Source: Pyrus communis (Eukaryota > Streptophyta > Magnoliopsida > Rosales > Rosaceae). From it: a DNA stretch of 64,000 nt. Below, piece by piece: positions 1 through 10,576 of this stretch; positions within the stretch are counted from its first letter, which is position 1, and every line of letters begins with the position of its first letter. The notes beneath the pieces are model-generated. The model worked only from the letters and a program-made list of their open reading frames with translations. It was not told where the DNA came from and made no database searches. The DNA is taken from contig NC_084809.1 in the NCBI RefSeq assembly GCF_963583255.1, positions 7,301,501 to 7,365,500 on the forward strand, given 5' to 3'. Made by a program: the position numbers and the translations under genes.

Positions 1-69
1 TATTTTTACTTTCTAATTTATTTATGTTCAATGACATTTTATAAGTAATGTATAAAGAAAATCAAGTAC

Positions 70-1174
70 CTTTATAGCAGCACCTAGGGCATCTAGAAGA
101 TTCCCATCTGAACTGACAACAAGGCCGTCAATGTAAAGATCCCAACAGATCTTTCCTTCCACAACTACCAGAGAGGAGAGATCAATTCCAGCACCTGAGA
201 CAAACAAGGGCACCTTCATTTTCAACTCTGAAGTTGGATTAAAATACGCTCAACTGAGAATCCATTGCCAAAAGAGAAAACAGACCAGATCCACTTTTAC
301 CACCCAAGAGGCAACATCGAAGAGCCACCGAGAGTTCTGCTGACAGCTCCTCACCCCCTCTACCCTGCAGAAGTAAAAAAACAACAGCTTTACAATAAGT
401 ATAAATGCATTGGTCCTACAAAAGCAGAATAGATACTCATTCTCTGCAATGGACCAGTAATTCGTACACCAAAAGGAGAAGTACAGATTCTATATGCCTT
501 CGTATTTTATCAGAGCATGAATTCAACAAAAATAAAGTAGTAAACTGCCTACAGGATCGTGAAGAAACCAAGATGTCTATATAACCTCAATTCACAGAGT
601 AAAACATGAGAAGGAAGCAGATAATAAAAGTGTTAACCTCAAACATTGGTGCTGCAGTTGGACTGCAATCAACATTTATAAAGACCTTTCCTTTGTCAGG
701 TTGCAGCGCAGTTGGCCTTCCAAGTTCAGCCTGCACTCGGTCAACATTACCAGCAAATATGATAGTATGAACAACAGGGGCAGCTCAAATAATTAGACTA
801 ACAAATTACCTAAATTTGATCAAGGACATTCCAATAGCATGTAAAAGTAAGTATGCGCTTAACATCAAGACCGCAGTTATACCTTCACACTGGCAATGAC
901 ATCGGTAGCACCCATCCTGACCCTTGTCGAACCATTTGCCAGGGTAACGGCCACAAAGAACGGAAATTATAACAAAATAAGTAAAATTTCATGTCACACC
1001 AAAAAATAAAATCCATTATTTTTAGTGAAACATATGACAGATATTAACCTGGGAAATAACTCCAGTTTTGACATTGATGGGCCGAGGAGTCAATCTTTTT
1101 CGGTCATCAGAACGAATGTCCTGAGCAATGCCACCCTGTATAACATGCTTTTCTCCTATGGATAATCCCACCAT
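70..1174 (-). CDS. RRP42: Exosome subunit RRP42, exons 1-5 (3' part missing)
   Basis: RNase PH-fold subunit of the nuclear/cytoplasmic 3'-5' RNA exosome core ring. Five exons can be read: 1049-1174 (start ATG at 1174), 883-939, 638-730, 286-364 and 70-194, together 160 codons in one continuous frame. Seen motifs include GGIAQDIRSDDRKRLTPRP at the N-terminus, GATDVIASVK, VDCSPTAAP, RGGEELSAEL and CWDLYIDGLVVSSDGN. Donors and acceptors are canonical except exon 2, whose 3' splice site reads CTG instead of CAG, and exon 4, whose donor GTCTGT is weak. The next exon (after AAIK) should lie left of position 70 but was not seen before the window edge. The missing C-terminal exons occur instead at 4150-4562, upstream on the same strand. 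The family call is firm; whether this copy is functional is doubtful. Confidence 0.85.
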
Positions 1175-1402
1175 TTCTGAACATATGATATGAAAAAACA
1201 TTTCTCATCCTATTAACTTCATAAATATCAAGAAAATAATTATTACAGCAACATAATACGTATATAAAAATAATAAAAGCAATAAATTAAAAACTAAAAC
1301 AAAGGCAGCAATCCTAAACGCTCATATGTCACAGAGAAACTCTACAGTTTGCTCAATCAATGTAAACAAATAGCTCAAAGTAAAGGGCAGCCGCTTGGAG
1401 TG

Positions 1403-1541
1403 AAAAAGCATCTGAAGGAAGTACTCCTCCTCAATCTTAAGTAGTAAGCTTTCGTCTTTTATGTGATTCAAATACCATACATAAAACTTAAGGATACCAA
1501 AGAAGAAAATCTGAAATTTTAGAGGACAGTAACAATTCTCT
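1403..1541. repeat. Direct repeat copy 1 (partner 1964-2104)
   Basis: About 140 bp running from a (a)aaaagcatctgaagg-like start to aacaattctct, recurring with roughly 80-85% identity by eye at 1964-2104. Copies share the ordered blocks tgtgattcaaa, ccatac, ggatacca and gaaattttag. The two copies flank about 420 bp that include a TA microsatellite. It lies just upstream of the RRP42 start codon. Confidence 0.7.
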
Positions 1542-1787
1542 GGCAGCGGCAAGAATACTTTGTGTGTGCTGAGCTCCAAGGGTGGTCTTGGAGCCTTGTC
1601 CTTTGTGTGTTTATGGTCCATTTTTGTTTGTGCTTAACTTGTTTTGGGCTTCTGTTGTACATGTAGGTGGGTTTTTTTTTTTTTTTTTTCCAAGTAGCTT
1701 AAGCTTCCTTAAACCCTTTTTCTCGAGTTTGGTTGTGTCATTTGATTATTATTATTTATTTAGGTAAGAAATTAACTTAGCTCCTCA

Positions 1788-2011
1788 ATAGATGAGATTA
1801 AGGAGGAGTTCTTCTCAACATACTTTGTTACTGATTTACGAAACTTCGCACATCTAGTTGAAACTGTTTGTATTATAAATCACATCATAAAGATCTCATA
1901 TATATATATATATATAATATGCACTACTTTGATTATAAGCATGAAGTTTCGTAAATTGGTAACAAAACATCTCAAGGAATTACTCCTTCTCAATCTCAAG
2001 GAGTCAAGCTT
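1788..2011. mobile_element. Foldback (MITE-like) inverted repeat with TA loop
   Basis: The left arm near 1795-1850 (aggaggagttcttctcaac, tttacgaaacttc) is the reverse complement of the right arm near 1940-2000 (gaagtttcgtaaa, ggaattactccttctcaat). The loop holds a TA dinucleotide run at about 1899-1917. No coding capacity. The right arm overlaps direct repeat copy 2, so the same repeat family is present three times here, one copy inverted. Clear target-site duplications were not identified. Confidence 0.6.
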
Positions 2012-2104
2012 TCCCTTTTAATGTGATTCAAATGCCATACAAAAAACATCTGGATACCACCAAGGAAGAAAATTTGAAATTTTAGGGAGCAATAACAATT
2101 CTCT
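1964..2104. repeat. Direct repeat copy 2 (partner 1403-1541)
   Basis: Second copy of the 140-bp repeat. It continues directly from the right arm of the foldback at 1788-2011, suggesting the foldback arose by insertion or inversion of another repeat copy. Confidence 0.65.
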
Positions 2105-2487
2105 ATTAATAATCTTATTTAACATTTCTCCGGAAAAAAATAATCATTATCCTTCATTACTCCGGCAAATGTCCAACCCTCCCCCCAAACTTGAAAGCAA
2201 TCCCAAATGGTTCACCACTCTCAAAAGACCAATTTTATTTTATTTTTTCCTGTTGCTTCTGCTCGACATGGGATTCAGTGCACGACGGTGCTCGCTTGTT
2301 GCTCGACGATTGTAATTACCGCAGTGAATTAGAGAGTCAGAGCTCATTGCCCGCCATTTTCTTCATCCTCTGCCCGTCGATCAAGGTTAGTCGGTCATAA
2401 GTTGATTTGAACTCTCGAATCAATCCAAGAATTTAACTTCAGAAAACCCAATTCGATGAAGAATTCCCAATTCGTCAGTTTTCGAGT

Positions 2488-3560
2488 TTGCACTCTTCGA
2501 TTCCAAAAGAACCCACCGTTACAAACCCCACAATTTCTGGGAAATTGGGGATAAGGAATCGGAATCCAATTCATATACCCCATAGAACGATCCCTTCGGC
2601 GTTCTATAGAGAAATGCGGCGTTGTAGGATTTCGCCAAATGTTTGCACTCTTAATATGGTTATGGCTGCTTACCGTAAATTGGGAAAATTAGAGAACGCT
2701 GTTGAGGTGCTCGAGGAGATGGAGAGCATGGGTTGTAGCCCTAGTGTGGTGTCCTACAATACACTGATTGCAGGGCACCGTGATAAGGGCCTTCTGCGTT
2801 CGTCTTTGAAGTTCAAAAAACTTGATGGCGAAGTGGATTGCACCCGACTGTGGTAAATTTTAGCACACTTATTGATGGGTTTTTCAAGGCAGGAAAACTA
2901 CAAGAAGAAAATAGAGTTTTTAGTGAGTCAAAGCCGCGAATGTGGCTCCTAATACAGTAACTTACAATAGTTTGATAAACGGATACAGCTGGGCAGGTAG
3001 TAGTGAGATGGGCAGTAGGCTTTTCGAGGAGATGTCAAAGGACCGAGTGAATGCTGATATACTGACTTATAATGCACTGATATTGGGACTCTGCAAGGAG
3101 GGTAAAACAAAGAAAGCTGCGTATCTGGTTAAAGAACTCGATACAAAGCACTTTGTCCCAAATGCATCAACCCTTTCTGCCCTTATTGTCGGGCAGTGTG
3201 TGCGAAAGGATGCAGATCGTGCCTTTGAGTCATGTAAAAGCATGATAAGAAGTGGTTATCATCCTGATGAGCAAACCTTAAAGTTGCATATATCAAGCTT
3301 CTGCAATAACAGGGATTTTAACGGGGGCAATCCAAGTATTGAAGGAAATGTTCGAGAGATGTATTGCTCTTGATTCAGGTATCTTATCTTATTTATGTCT
3401 AGGACTTTGTGGATGTGGGAGAGAAGAATTGGTAAAGTAGTTATGTGGTGAGATGGAAGCGATGTGGGAGAGAAGAATTGGTAAAGTAGTTATGTGGTGA
3501 GATGGAAGCTAGACGGCTCATGCCTCGAGGTTGTGATATGGTGAAAATTATCTACTCTGG
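2488..3560 (+). pseudogene. PPR protein pseudogene (At4g26680-like)
   Basis: Pentatricopeptide repeats are visible in three frames. Frame 1 (to 2856) holds AFYREMRRCRISPN, TLNMVMAAYRKLGKLENA and VVSYNTLIAGH. A second frame across 2850-2935 holds NFSTLIDGFFKAGKLQEEN. A third (2942-3373) holds VAPNTVTYNSLINGY, DILTYNALILGLCKEGK and SALIVGQCVRKDADRAFE. At least two frameshifts separate these. After the stop near 3373, PPR-like coding resumes (GLCGCGREELVK, then a TAG, then LCGEMEA) and is tandemly duplicated. The N-terminal organelle-targeting part and many repeats expected of a roughly 500-residue protein are missing; the PPR sequence joins a short unrelated leader at about 2590. The block at 2105-2487 looks like an untranslated leader. 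Dead gene; the family call is firm and the named homologue is from memory. Confidence 0.85.
3412..3509. repeat. 49-bp perfect tandem duplication
   Basis: A 49-bp unit starting gatgtgggagagaagaattg occupies 3412-3460 and is repeated without change at 3461-3509. It lies in the tail of the PPR pseudogene and duplicates the codons around GREELVK. Perfect identity implies a recent slippage or unequal event in an already dead gene. Confidence 0.95.
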
Positions 3561-4149
3561 AGTAGAGGGTTTGGACTGAACATTCTTCTTTTCCAATAAC
3601 ATGTAAACTTGTTTACTGTTTGTAAGGTCTGCAGTGTTTCTATTAGACATGTAGATTGTAAAATTAGTTGATCCAGTTTTCAACCACAATTTGTGGTATA
3701 CATTACAAGGCCATAACTGTTTCCACTTCTCTCTGTTCTTTTCTCTCTTTTTCCTCCCATCTGTTGCGAACTCCTGTAAAAAATGGGAACTGTTGAGTTT
3801 GTCTGCAGGTTTCACATCTAAGTAATACCCTATCCGATACAGATATCTATTTAACAACGACATTCTAAGAAAGGATATTTTTGAGATATTTTTAGTTGTC
3901 CGGTCGTAGCCAAACAGTAATATTGAAATGCGCCTAAGATCAAAATAATAACTCTTTTAACTCTTTAACAGCTTAATGATACTAATCTTGGTTCAACGGT
4001 GCCAAATATGCGTACCACCAATCAAACGTTTTCATCAGCTGTGTAGGTATCGGAATTACAATTTTCATATAACTAGGACCTGCTCGAACCACCTACTTAG
4101 ATATATCATAAGAATCTCAGTGTGTCATGATAGCTTCAGCAGCAGCTAT
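3561..4149. other. Intergenic, no feature seen
   Basis: AT-rich sequence between the PPR relic and the end of the RRP42 C-terminal exon. Open frames here are short, lack recognisable motifs, and are probably fortuitous. Confidence 0.5.
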
Positions 4150-4562
4150 CTAGGAATCCAACGTGTTTATCAGCTGCTCACTTACTGTTCTAGCCACAGA
4201 TACCAAGTCGAGAATGATGCTTGGATCTAGGCCTGCACCGCCCCGTTTGGTCAACCCGCAGATGCGCCCTTGCCTATTGACGGAAATCGAAACAGCCGAG
4301 TTCATTTGTGATTCCTCTTCTGAAGTGGCATCCACAATATAGTGCTTACCTACCTGAAAAATATATGCACATGACTCAGTACTGGGCTAAAAAGCATTTG
4401 CAATTCGCTAAAGGACAGAAGAGATCGTTAAATTTTGTCACCTTTGTTAATGTAACTATGACAGGGACCTTAGATGTGTCAAATTGCAGAAATTCCGCAT
4501 TGCTTACATCAACCTCTGGCTGCAACATTTACTCTTGGGATGCCTGTGTTGTTCAAAGCAGC
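4150..4562 (-). pseudogene. RRP42: RRP42 C-terminal exons, displaced
   Basis: Two exons of the exosome subunit. The last is 4150-4353, reading VGKHYIVDATSEEESQ, then SVNRQGRICGLTKRGG, ending NTLDS and a stop; its acceptor is TTTCAG. The previous one is 4442-4562, beginning AALNNTGIPRVNVAA and ending FDTSKVPVIVTLTK with a good donor. Inside that exon the frame changes between NVAA and EVDVSN, consistent with a small deletion. AALNNTG is what should follow AAIK, the end of the exon at 70-194, yet this block lies about 3 kb upstream of exons 1-5 on the same strand. It is either the end of a second, 5'-truncated RRP42 copy or the displaced half of one rearranged gene. Confidence 0.85.
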
Positions 4563-4673
4563 CTTTGGGAACATCAGTTTCTTTTTCTTTCGTTTTTTCA
4601 CTTTATTTGGAAACAACAATTAAGTGCACTTTAACTCTTATAAATTGCCACCGCCTCCTCATCGGGGACGCAG

Positions 4674-4938
4674 GCGGAAGATCTGCTAACCAACCTCAAC
4701 AACCTTTGCAACTGGACTGCCATTGTTTGTGACCGGTGACCGCAATAACAAAACAGTTTCCAAAATAAATCTCTCCAACTTGCAGATCACAGCCACACTA
4801 ACCCACTTCAACTTCACCCCATTTCTTAATCTCACTCAGTTCTACCTCCATCAAAACAGTTTCCGAGAGCCTATACCATCTGCCATTGGCAACCTCTCTA
4901 GGCTGACAATCTTGGACTTGGGCAACAATTTATATTCG
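4674..4938 (+). pseudogene. LRR receptor kinase N-terminal fragment
   Basis: The start reads AEDLLTNLNNLCNWTAIVCD, an LRR N-terminal cap with the CNW...C motif. After a frame change near 4735 it continues NKTVSKINLSNLQITATL, FLNLTQFYLHQNSF, IPSAIGNLSRLTILDLGNN. The pattern matches the extracellular start of LRR receptor kinases of the LRR XI/XII type. Only about 85 residues remain; a T-rich low-complexity tract follows at 4939-5010. No kinase domain in the window belongs to it. Confidence 0.75.
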
Positions 4939-5119
4939 TTAGTGTTTGTTTTTGTTTTTGTTTTTATTTTTTATTTTATTTTATTTTTTAATTTTTTTTT
5001 TTTTAATTCGAGTAAAAGCTAAAAACAGAAAACTGTATGTAGTTGGAATTCATTTTTCCAACTGGAATCTCTCCCTCCCTCACATCTTCCAATGCAAGAT
5101 TTTCTCAACAATAGTGAAG

Positions 5120-5545
5120 AGCAATACTTGTTACTCAAAGATGAGTAAGAACTTTTACTCAAACTTCGTAATGTTTTAATCATAGAGTTTTGTACTTATG
5201 ATCAGAACCGTTCATATTATGAATCATACTGTAAAGATCATCTCTACAAAAAATAATTAAAACTAAGGTCGTTTAGTCAATCCATTCTAGCAAATACATA
5301 TACAGTCTGTAATGCTCTTACCAATACCGTTCGCTCTTACCAATACCGTTCATTTGTTTTTAAACAGTTTGATGACTAAACGATCATAGTTTTAATTGAT
5401 TTTTTGTATAAGCGATCTTTATAGGGTGATTTATAATATGAATGGTTCTGATTATAAACATAAAGTTCTATAAATTGACAACGAATAATTTTGAGAAATT
5501 TTGAATATAAGTTCTTACTCATCTTTGAATAATCAAATATTTTTT
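5120..5545. mobile_element. Foldback MITE, about 425 bp
   Basis: Outer arms pair actcaaagatgagtaagaac (near 5135) with gttcttactcatctttgaa (near 5511-5529). Inner arms pair gatcagaaccgttcatatta with ttataatatgaatggttctg, and aattaaaactaaggtcgttt with aaacgatcatagttttaatt. The stem is imperfect but collinear over about 160 bp per side, with a loop near 5290-5365. No ORF. Family not recognised; it may share ancestry with the 1788-2011 foldback (both carry a tcgtaaattgg/tataaattgaca-like segment). Confidence 0.75.
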
Positions 5546-5799
5546 AATAACGCATGCAAGTCATGTAATCACTTTTGAGATTTTACACGGTGATGTTAGA
5601 TCATTTAACTTTTGGCTTTCCGTATAGGTTGGAATTACTTTAGTCTAAAGAAGCTGGCAAAATTGCACTGTAGAAATGAACAGTGTTTTGCACCACATTT
5701 CAGTTTATTTACAGGATTGCCACTCGGTTGCTTTTAACACACTTTCGTTTTATTTACACAATTGCCACTCAGGCTTAAGAATTGATTTCCAACCGTTCG

Positions 5800-6071
5800 C
5801 AGCTTTCGACTCGGGGAGAGAGGGGAGGGGATATCATGGCTGACAGATTGGAGAGAGACGATGACTCCAATTTTTCACTCGGAGACAGCTGGGTGTCGCT
5901 GTGTCGAGCCGAGAGAAAGGGGGACAGAGCGACTACAGAGCAGGGAGACACAGGGCCTGCATTTCAGCTTTGACTCGGGGAGAGAGGGGAAGGGGACATC
6001 ACGGCTGACGAATTTGAGAGAGACAGTGGCTCCCATTTTTGACTCGGAGACAGCTGGGTGTCGCTGTGGCG
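5800..6071. repeat. 164-bp imperfect tandem repeat
   Basis: A purine-rich unit beginning gactcggggagagagggga at 5808 recurs at 5972 (offset 164), sharing cggagacagctgggtgtcgctgt-type blocks of up to about 20 identical bases. It leads directly into the 723-bp tandem repeat. It may be an untranslated first exon of a captured gene; no protein was recognised. Confidence 0.75.
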
Positions 6072-7517
6072 AGGGAAGAGGAAGGGGACAGAGTGAGTGG
6101 TGAGGATGGAAACAGAGAGACTGACAGATTCGAGAGAGATGGGAGCTACGGGTTTGGTGCCAGGGTCTATAGGATTTTCTGCGATTTTAGACAGAGGAAT
6201 GAACAAAGAGAGATATACAGAACGGAAAGCATGCGTGTGTGCATTGTTTAGGGTTCAGAGGTTACGCACAAAGTTGGTGAGGACGGGATGGGTGAGGGAG
6301 GAATGGCAGGGTGTGGGTTTTCAGCTTTCTCCCTTCATTCAAAAGGTAATGCACTGTATTTCCTTAATTGTTTAGTGTCTAATATGCCATTTGCTTTGTT
6401 AAAATTGCCATTGATATTTGGTTCTTTCATTCAAATTGCAATGCATTTTAATAATTTTTTCGGTTGGTGCTAGGATTAGGCTTCAATTTTTGTAATTAGG
6501 GCCTTGCCCTGATTTAATTTATTTGTTTCTTGATAAATTTTTGTATGATTCATCATTTTTCTGTTTAGCAATTGTTACAGATTTTGTATTCCTTCATCAA
6601 ACTTATCATAGATCTTTGGAGATTGTTTAGGTCACCTTAGGGTTAATTCTATTTCAGTTTATTGTTTTAAATTGTTGTTCACTGTTTACTTTGCCATTGC
6701 ATTTATTAAAATTGTCATAGATATTTTTTCTATCATTAATGCTCTCATAGATATTTTATATTGGTTAGCTAACTATTAGGGTTTCCTCTTGGTCAGGGAA
6801 GAGGAAGGGGACAGAGGGAGTGGTGAGGATGGAAACAGAGAGACTAACAGATTGGAGAGAGATGGGAGCTACGGGTTTGGTGCCAGGGTCTATAGGATTT
6901 TCTGCGATTTTAGACAGAGGAATGAACAAAGAGAGATATACAGAACGGAAAGCATGCGTGTGTGCATTGTTTAGGGTTCAGAGGTTACGCACAAAGTCGG
7001 TGAGGACGGGATGGGTGAGGGAGGAATGGCAGGGTGTGGGTTTTTAGCTTTCTCCCTTCATTCAAAAGGTAATGCACTGTATTTCCTTAATTGTTTAGTG
7101 TCTAATTTGTCATTTGCTTTGTTAAAATTGCCATTGATATTTGGTTCTTTCATTCAAATTGCAATGCATTTTAATAATTTTTTCGGTTGGTGCTAGGATT
7201 AGGCTTCAATTTTTGTAATTAGGGCCTTGCCCTGATTTAATTTATTTGTTTCTTGATAAATTTTTGTATGATTCATCATTTTTCTGTTTAGCAATTGTTA
7301 CAGATTTTGTATTCCTTCATCAAACTTATCATAGATCTTTGTAGATTGTTTAGGTCACCTTAGGGTTAATTCTATTTCAGTTTATTGTTTTAAATTGTTG
7401 TTCACTGTTTACTTTGCCATTGCATTTATTAAAATTGTCATAGATATTTTTTCTATCATTAATGCTCTCATAGATATTTTATATTGGTTAGCTAACTATT
7501 AGGGTTTCCTCTTAGTC
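6072..7517. repeat. 723-bp tandem duplication
   Basis: Copy 1 (6072-6794) and copy 2 (6795-7517) match at a constant offset of 723 with only a handful of substitutions visible (for example gagtgagtgg/gagggagtgg, agattcgagag/agattggagag, atgccattt/ttgtcattt). Each copy begins agggaagaggaaggggacag and ends ctattagggtttcctctt. Small open frames (60-92 residues) occur in both copies at matching positions but differ in length and show no known motif. Looks like recent unequal duplication inside the Helitron-like region. Confidence 0.9.
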
Positions 7518-7656
7518 ATTTGTAGGTTGTTTAGTTCACCAATAGCTTAGCTGGATGTCCAAACTTATCCTACAACCTAATCCAATATCCTAATAACCAT
7601 AATGTACATTTATTTGTGGTGCTCCATTTAATATAGTAATTTTAGAAAGGCAATAC

Positions 7657-7771
7657 CTCTGGATCATCCAGAAGCTTTAAATTACCAACAGATTATGCAT
7701 TCAGCAAGTCACTGACATTCTCATTGTATGTCTCAAGTCCTTAAATTCTTATTGCAAACTTTCTCTGGAGT
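7657..7771 (-). pseudogene. Kinesin motor-domain exon fragment
   Basis: Bounded by acceptor TTTGTTTGCAG and donor CCAGAG/GTATTG. One frame reads TYNENVSDLLN, then a TAA stop, then SVGNLKLLDDPE, which resembles the motor segment of plant KIN-7 kinesins (YNE.V.DLL...LKLLDDPE). Upstream bases of the exon are out of frame. A single exon with no kinesin neighbours fits a captured gene fragment. Confidence 0.6.
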
Positions 7772-8316
7772 CTGCAAACAAACAATAGCAACACCTGCTT
7801 AGTAAGTCAAACAGCAGAGATAAAAGCAGAAAACCGCAATTGTTCGTGCAGAAAGAAAAATATCACCATAAATAATTATGTGGTTATTGATTCTGTTAAA
7901 CATATGTACAGAGGTATCAATTAAAATTTCGAAGCCATGAACATATACAAGAAAAAAGCAATGAGGATCTAAAAAAGTATGAACCAATAAACCAAAAAAA
8001 AGCTTATGAGTAAACAAAATTAAGACTCCTTTTTAAGTTTATTGTTTTTAAATTAGGGTCTGTAGGCTGTTTAGCTCACTGTTTAGTTCACTGTTACGGT
8101 GATATTTCTGTCTTTATAACCAAAGGGGTTGCACTGTTTTCATTTTTGTGTTTCTTCATACTTTCCTACTGCTTGCTTCTCAACAAATCAACTTCAGGTT
8201 CCTTTTCCATTTCACATCATTCGAATATCCATATGTTGCTAGGTTGTTATTTCATTTCTTGGTTTCTTATATATTTCTGAAATGCATTTTTTATTTGATT
8301 CTTGATATGCATGTAG

Positions 8317-8573
8317 ATCCAACACAACCATACAGATCAAACCATCCATTCACACAGGAGCCACAAAACAGACCATTAGTGAGGTATCTGTCTGTCCATT
8401 TTAAATTTTCTTTATACAAAATAATTTCTAATACAAATCTCTTTACTATGTTTCAATACAAACTCTTTTTCCTTCTATTTTTTGGCTATATGATGTATCC
8501 TTGCAGCTCAAGTATGTGCACTTTTTTCAGAAACAGAGTCTCATCTGCTCGAATCTCGATTTCCTAGCAGCAG
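8317..8573 (+). other. Two exon-like fragments, unidentified
   Basis: 8317-8383 (acceptor GTAG, donor GAG/GTATCT) reads QPYRSNHPFTQEPQNRP. 8507-8573 (acceptor TTGCAG, donor CAG/GTATAT) reads ALFSETESHLLESRFPSS. Splice borders are good and codon use is plausible, but I recognise no family. They probably come from one captured gene. Confidence 0.4.
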
Positions 8574-9347
8574 GTATATGCTAAGCCTTTCACAATCATC
8601 TATTTCAGTCATTAGAATTTTTTTTCCTTCTAATTTTTTGTTGATACAACAATGATTGATTATGCATACTTGACTACATCTTTATGAATGGGTTTGACAA
8701 CCAAACTTAACTTTTTCTACTTAAAGCATTGAATTTTTGCTTTTTGTTTTTTTGTTGTTGCCTTGATTGTGGTTATCAAAATTTGTTGTATTAGCAGCCC
8801 TACTGCATTTGTTGGGTTTTTTAGGCATGAGACTACACAAACAAAGAAAATATAACATAGTTGTAAAGCTTAGGCTCCAATCAGCTAAATTGTGAGATTT
8901 CAAACACGGAGATTTAGTCCATGTTTAAAAACTGCCAAATACATTGGCAACTGTTAAGAGCACGAACTACAAATCTGTAAAGTAAAAAAGCTTGCACATA
9001 AGTTCAAACAATCAACTGTCAACCTATGATTGTTACTGTTTTTTAGCTGGACGTTATCATTCTAACATGGTATCAAAAGAGATTATAAGCGTGTGTGGTC
9101 TTAAACCACCTAACACCATGTATAAACAAATAATTAACATCTAAAGATGGAGACATGCAACACGAAACCTGCACATCATAGCAAAACCTAGATGGATCCT
9201 TAATATTCCTTATGACAGTGATTAAGTTATACACATAACTCTTGCTCCATAATTACATCACTTCCAAATGCAGCTATGGGGTGAAAACCTACCAACCCCA
9301 GCTAGCATGAAAAGAGAAAAGAAGGGTCCATATGGCAATCGAAATAC

Positions 9348-9433
9348 CTTGGGCTTCTTAATGTAATGCTTAGAATCACACTGCTCCAGCCTTATCATTC
9401 TCCTCTTAGCGTCCTCATTCTGATATTTTGAGC
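9348..9433 (-). other. Exon-like fragment, conserved-looking
   Basis: Acceptor TATGTGCAG and donor AAG/GTATTT bound 86 bp reading SKYQNEDAKRRMIRLEQCDS followed by KHYIKKPK with no stop. The charged composition and clean splice borders argue for a real exon, on the strand opposite to the nearby plus-strand fragments. Parent gene not recognised. Confidence 0.5.
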
Positions 9434-9822
9434 CTGCACATAGAGAATAGCATAAAATTACAATTTATAAGGCATATTGATGCAGTGAACCTACATCACA
9501 TATGTCGTGATTAGAAATGTTCTAATGTTCTATTTCAAAACATATCATTTACTATCAATGCTGTATCATCTGTCAGTTAAGCATGAATGCCACATAATAA
9601 ACACACTCATTACATAAATGTACACCATTGTACTGATAATACTTACGGAACCTGGAACTAATGGCTATAGTGTATTACTAATTTGGTGTAGCTTTGCTAG
9701 GATCTCTGTTTCACCGATGTGTGATTAGTGGTAATAAAATTTTGCCACTGTCTCTGAGCTATTATTTTCATTGTTGTTCTGTGAGTTAGTGCTAATTGAT
9801 TTGCTTTGTTTGCGATTTTCAG

Positions 9823-9867
9823 AAAGTTGGATCGTTAGCCGGAAAACTTGCCCCTTTGACTTCTGAG
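9823..9867 (+). other. Exon-like fragment
   Basis: 45 bp between TTTTCAG and GAG/GTATAT reading KVGSLAGKLAPLTSE. Too short to identify. Confidence 0.3.
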
Positions 9868-10099
9868 GTATATTATTTAACACTGGTTTAATTACTGTTC
9901 TTACATTTTTTTGTGCACATCGGGATTACATGTAGCTATCTAATTATGCCATCCTTTGACTATGTATGAGCACGATAGCAGTAGAATGTGTGATTGTTAC
10001 ATCCTAAGTTGGTGTAATGTAAAAAAAATTCGTGCCATCAAAACTACACTGACACATAATTCTAAATAAAAGGCAGTTAAAAATGATCAGCGTGGATGG

Positions 10100-10225
10100 A
10101 CATGCTGTGAGAGGACTGATTCCAAAATACATCTTAACAGCTTTATCCGGCTGCTAATTCAGAACATTATCAAGTCTAAATGACTGGTCGTTAGTTAAAC
10201 CCTTCTGAGATATACCCTTTGTTTG
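10100..10225. repeat. Dispersed repeat (partner 13775-13895)
   Basis: About 125 bp centred on aattcagaacattatcaag, ggtcgttagttaaacccttc and a tgagat...accctttgttt end; recurs at 13775-13895 with a few substitutions in the same orientation. Confidence 0.7.
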
Positions 10226-10528
10226 TTACAAATTTAATCTGTTCCACCATCACAGTTTTTTTAGCTTTTACAGTTTTCCCACGGTTTCTGGAATGCATTT
10301 TCGATCTTAATACTATCTGCTCTGTTGCTTGCTGTTATCAAATTTTAAAAATTGAAACAACATTATAGTTCTAACCAAAATTTGTGAAGGCCAAGGATGT
10401 AACCATCTTTGGTTTCACATTGTTAATTTGAATTATGAAGTTATGAGTGAATAAATTGGGAGTCTGAAATGTGTGTCTGCCACATAGGTTGGGTTCGGTT
10501 GGGTTGTATTAGCGACTCTGTGTGAGTG

Positions 10529-10576
10529 TAGAGGTGGGTGTGGAGGTGGAGGTGGAGGTGGTGGGGTGGTGGTTTT
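10529..10576 (+). repeat. G-rich GGTGGA tract
   Basis: Imperfect hexamer array of gtggag/ggtgg units with at least eight GG doublets or longer runs on the plus strand; possible quadruplex-forming or slippage-prone tract. Antisense proline/histidine-rich open frames here are composition artefacts. Confidence 0.7.

Noticed and set aside
3552..3863. 103-residue minus-strand ORF
   Set aside because: Overlaps the 3' end of the PPR relic and its flank; no motif, charged low-information sequence.
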